Shown here: positions 63,832-64,000 of the stretch, piece by piece | Layout of the letters: every line of letters begins with the position of its first letter | Position numbering within the stretch: position 1 is the first letter of the stretch | From: Hirsutella rhossiliensis | Taxonomy: Eukaryota > Ascomycota > Sordariomycetes > Hypocreales > Ophiocordycipitaceae | NCBI RefSeq assembly: GCF_020360975.1 | Contig: NW_025408681.1 | Location: 496,001 to 560,000 of the forward strand | Length of the DNA: 64,000 nucleotides | Reading direction: 5' to 3' | Position numbers and translations under genes: made by a program | The notes under the pieces: model-generated | Told to the model about the DNA's origin: nothing | The model's database searches: none | The model's input: only the letters and a program-made list of their open reading frames with translations

Positions 63832-64000
63832 ATGGCGGCTATTGACGAAGCGCTTGCTTTCCTGAAGTCCTCAGAATCGGTCAATTACGCTGAAACAGTT
63901 CGCCAATTTGGCTGCGATGAGACCACGTTGCGCCGCCGCGGCGCCGCCATCAAGGCAAACAGCGCTCAAGACGCGATGCGGACTCCCTCTATAAATCTCG
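63832..64000 (+). CDS. Pogo-3: start of a transposase-like gene, cut by window edge
   Basis: ATG 63832 opens a frame reading MAAIDEALAFLKSSESVNYA and TVRQFGCDETTLRRRG, an N-terminal helix-turn-helix of the type found in fungal pogo/Fot-like transposases. The rest lies beyond the window. A TIR should sit between 63600 and 63831, but I could not identify it without the other end. Confidence 0.65.
   Translation, partial: MAAIDEALAFLKSSESVNYAETVRQFGCDETTLRRRGAAIKANSAQDAMRTPSINL

Overview
The window looks like a transposon-rich, possibly accessory or subtelomeric, stretch of a filamentous ascomycete genome (Pezizomycotina). The evidence is a Tad/I-type LINE, Ty3 chromoviruses, Ty1/copia elements, pogo/Fot1 and hAT DNA transposons, a MULE, a Helitron-type PIF1 helicase, short introns (51-83 bp) with GTAAGT donors and CTAAC/CTAAT branch sites, and Zn2Cys6 and bZIP regulators of fungal type. 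No bacterial-style operons, rRNA genes or CRISPR arrays were seen.

Layout. 1-4744: a LINE (LINE-1), cut by the left window edge. 5912-12147: the 3' end of a copia element (Cop-1), whose 3' LTR holds a complete Ty3 chromovirus (Gyp-1, 6545-11948). 12504-17609: a pogo element (Pogo-1) holding a hAT element (hAT-1, 12735-15643). 17612 to about 25000: a MULE fragment split by a second chromovirus (Gyp-2, 17732-23412). 25210-27853: hAT-2. 27862-44044: a minus-strand copia element (Cop-4) split by hAT-3 (28484-43387). hAT-3 itself carries a hAT-like MITE (Mite-1) and a copia element (Cop-2, 31267-42792), and Cop-2 carries another copia element (Cop-3, 36617-42291). Nearly all of these boundaries were fixed by matching terminal repeats plus target-site duplications of the right length (5 bp for LTR elements, 8 bp for hAT, TA for pogo). 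44045-45321 is an LTR-less second copy of part of Cop-2.

46-56.7 kb is a mostly transposon-free island with host-type genes: a Zn2Cys6 protein, a bZIP factor, a multi-pass membrane protein and several hypothetical proteins. 56.7-64 kb is repeat-rich again: a 433-bp MITE, Pogo-2, a small palindrome that also occurs at 54.4 kb, a decayed Helitron-type helicase hit by a LINE 3' fragment with a 16-bp target duplication, a tRNA-headed SINE candidate, and the start of a third pogo-type transposase at the right edge.

The genes do not form a pathway. Most are independent transposon genes, and the nesting gives a relative insertion order. I found no convincing new biochemical system. The most useful results are the resolved nesting, self-priming sites in both chromoviruses, and strong signs that many frameshifts are single-base homopolymer errors in the assembly rather than real mutations.
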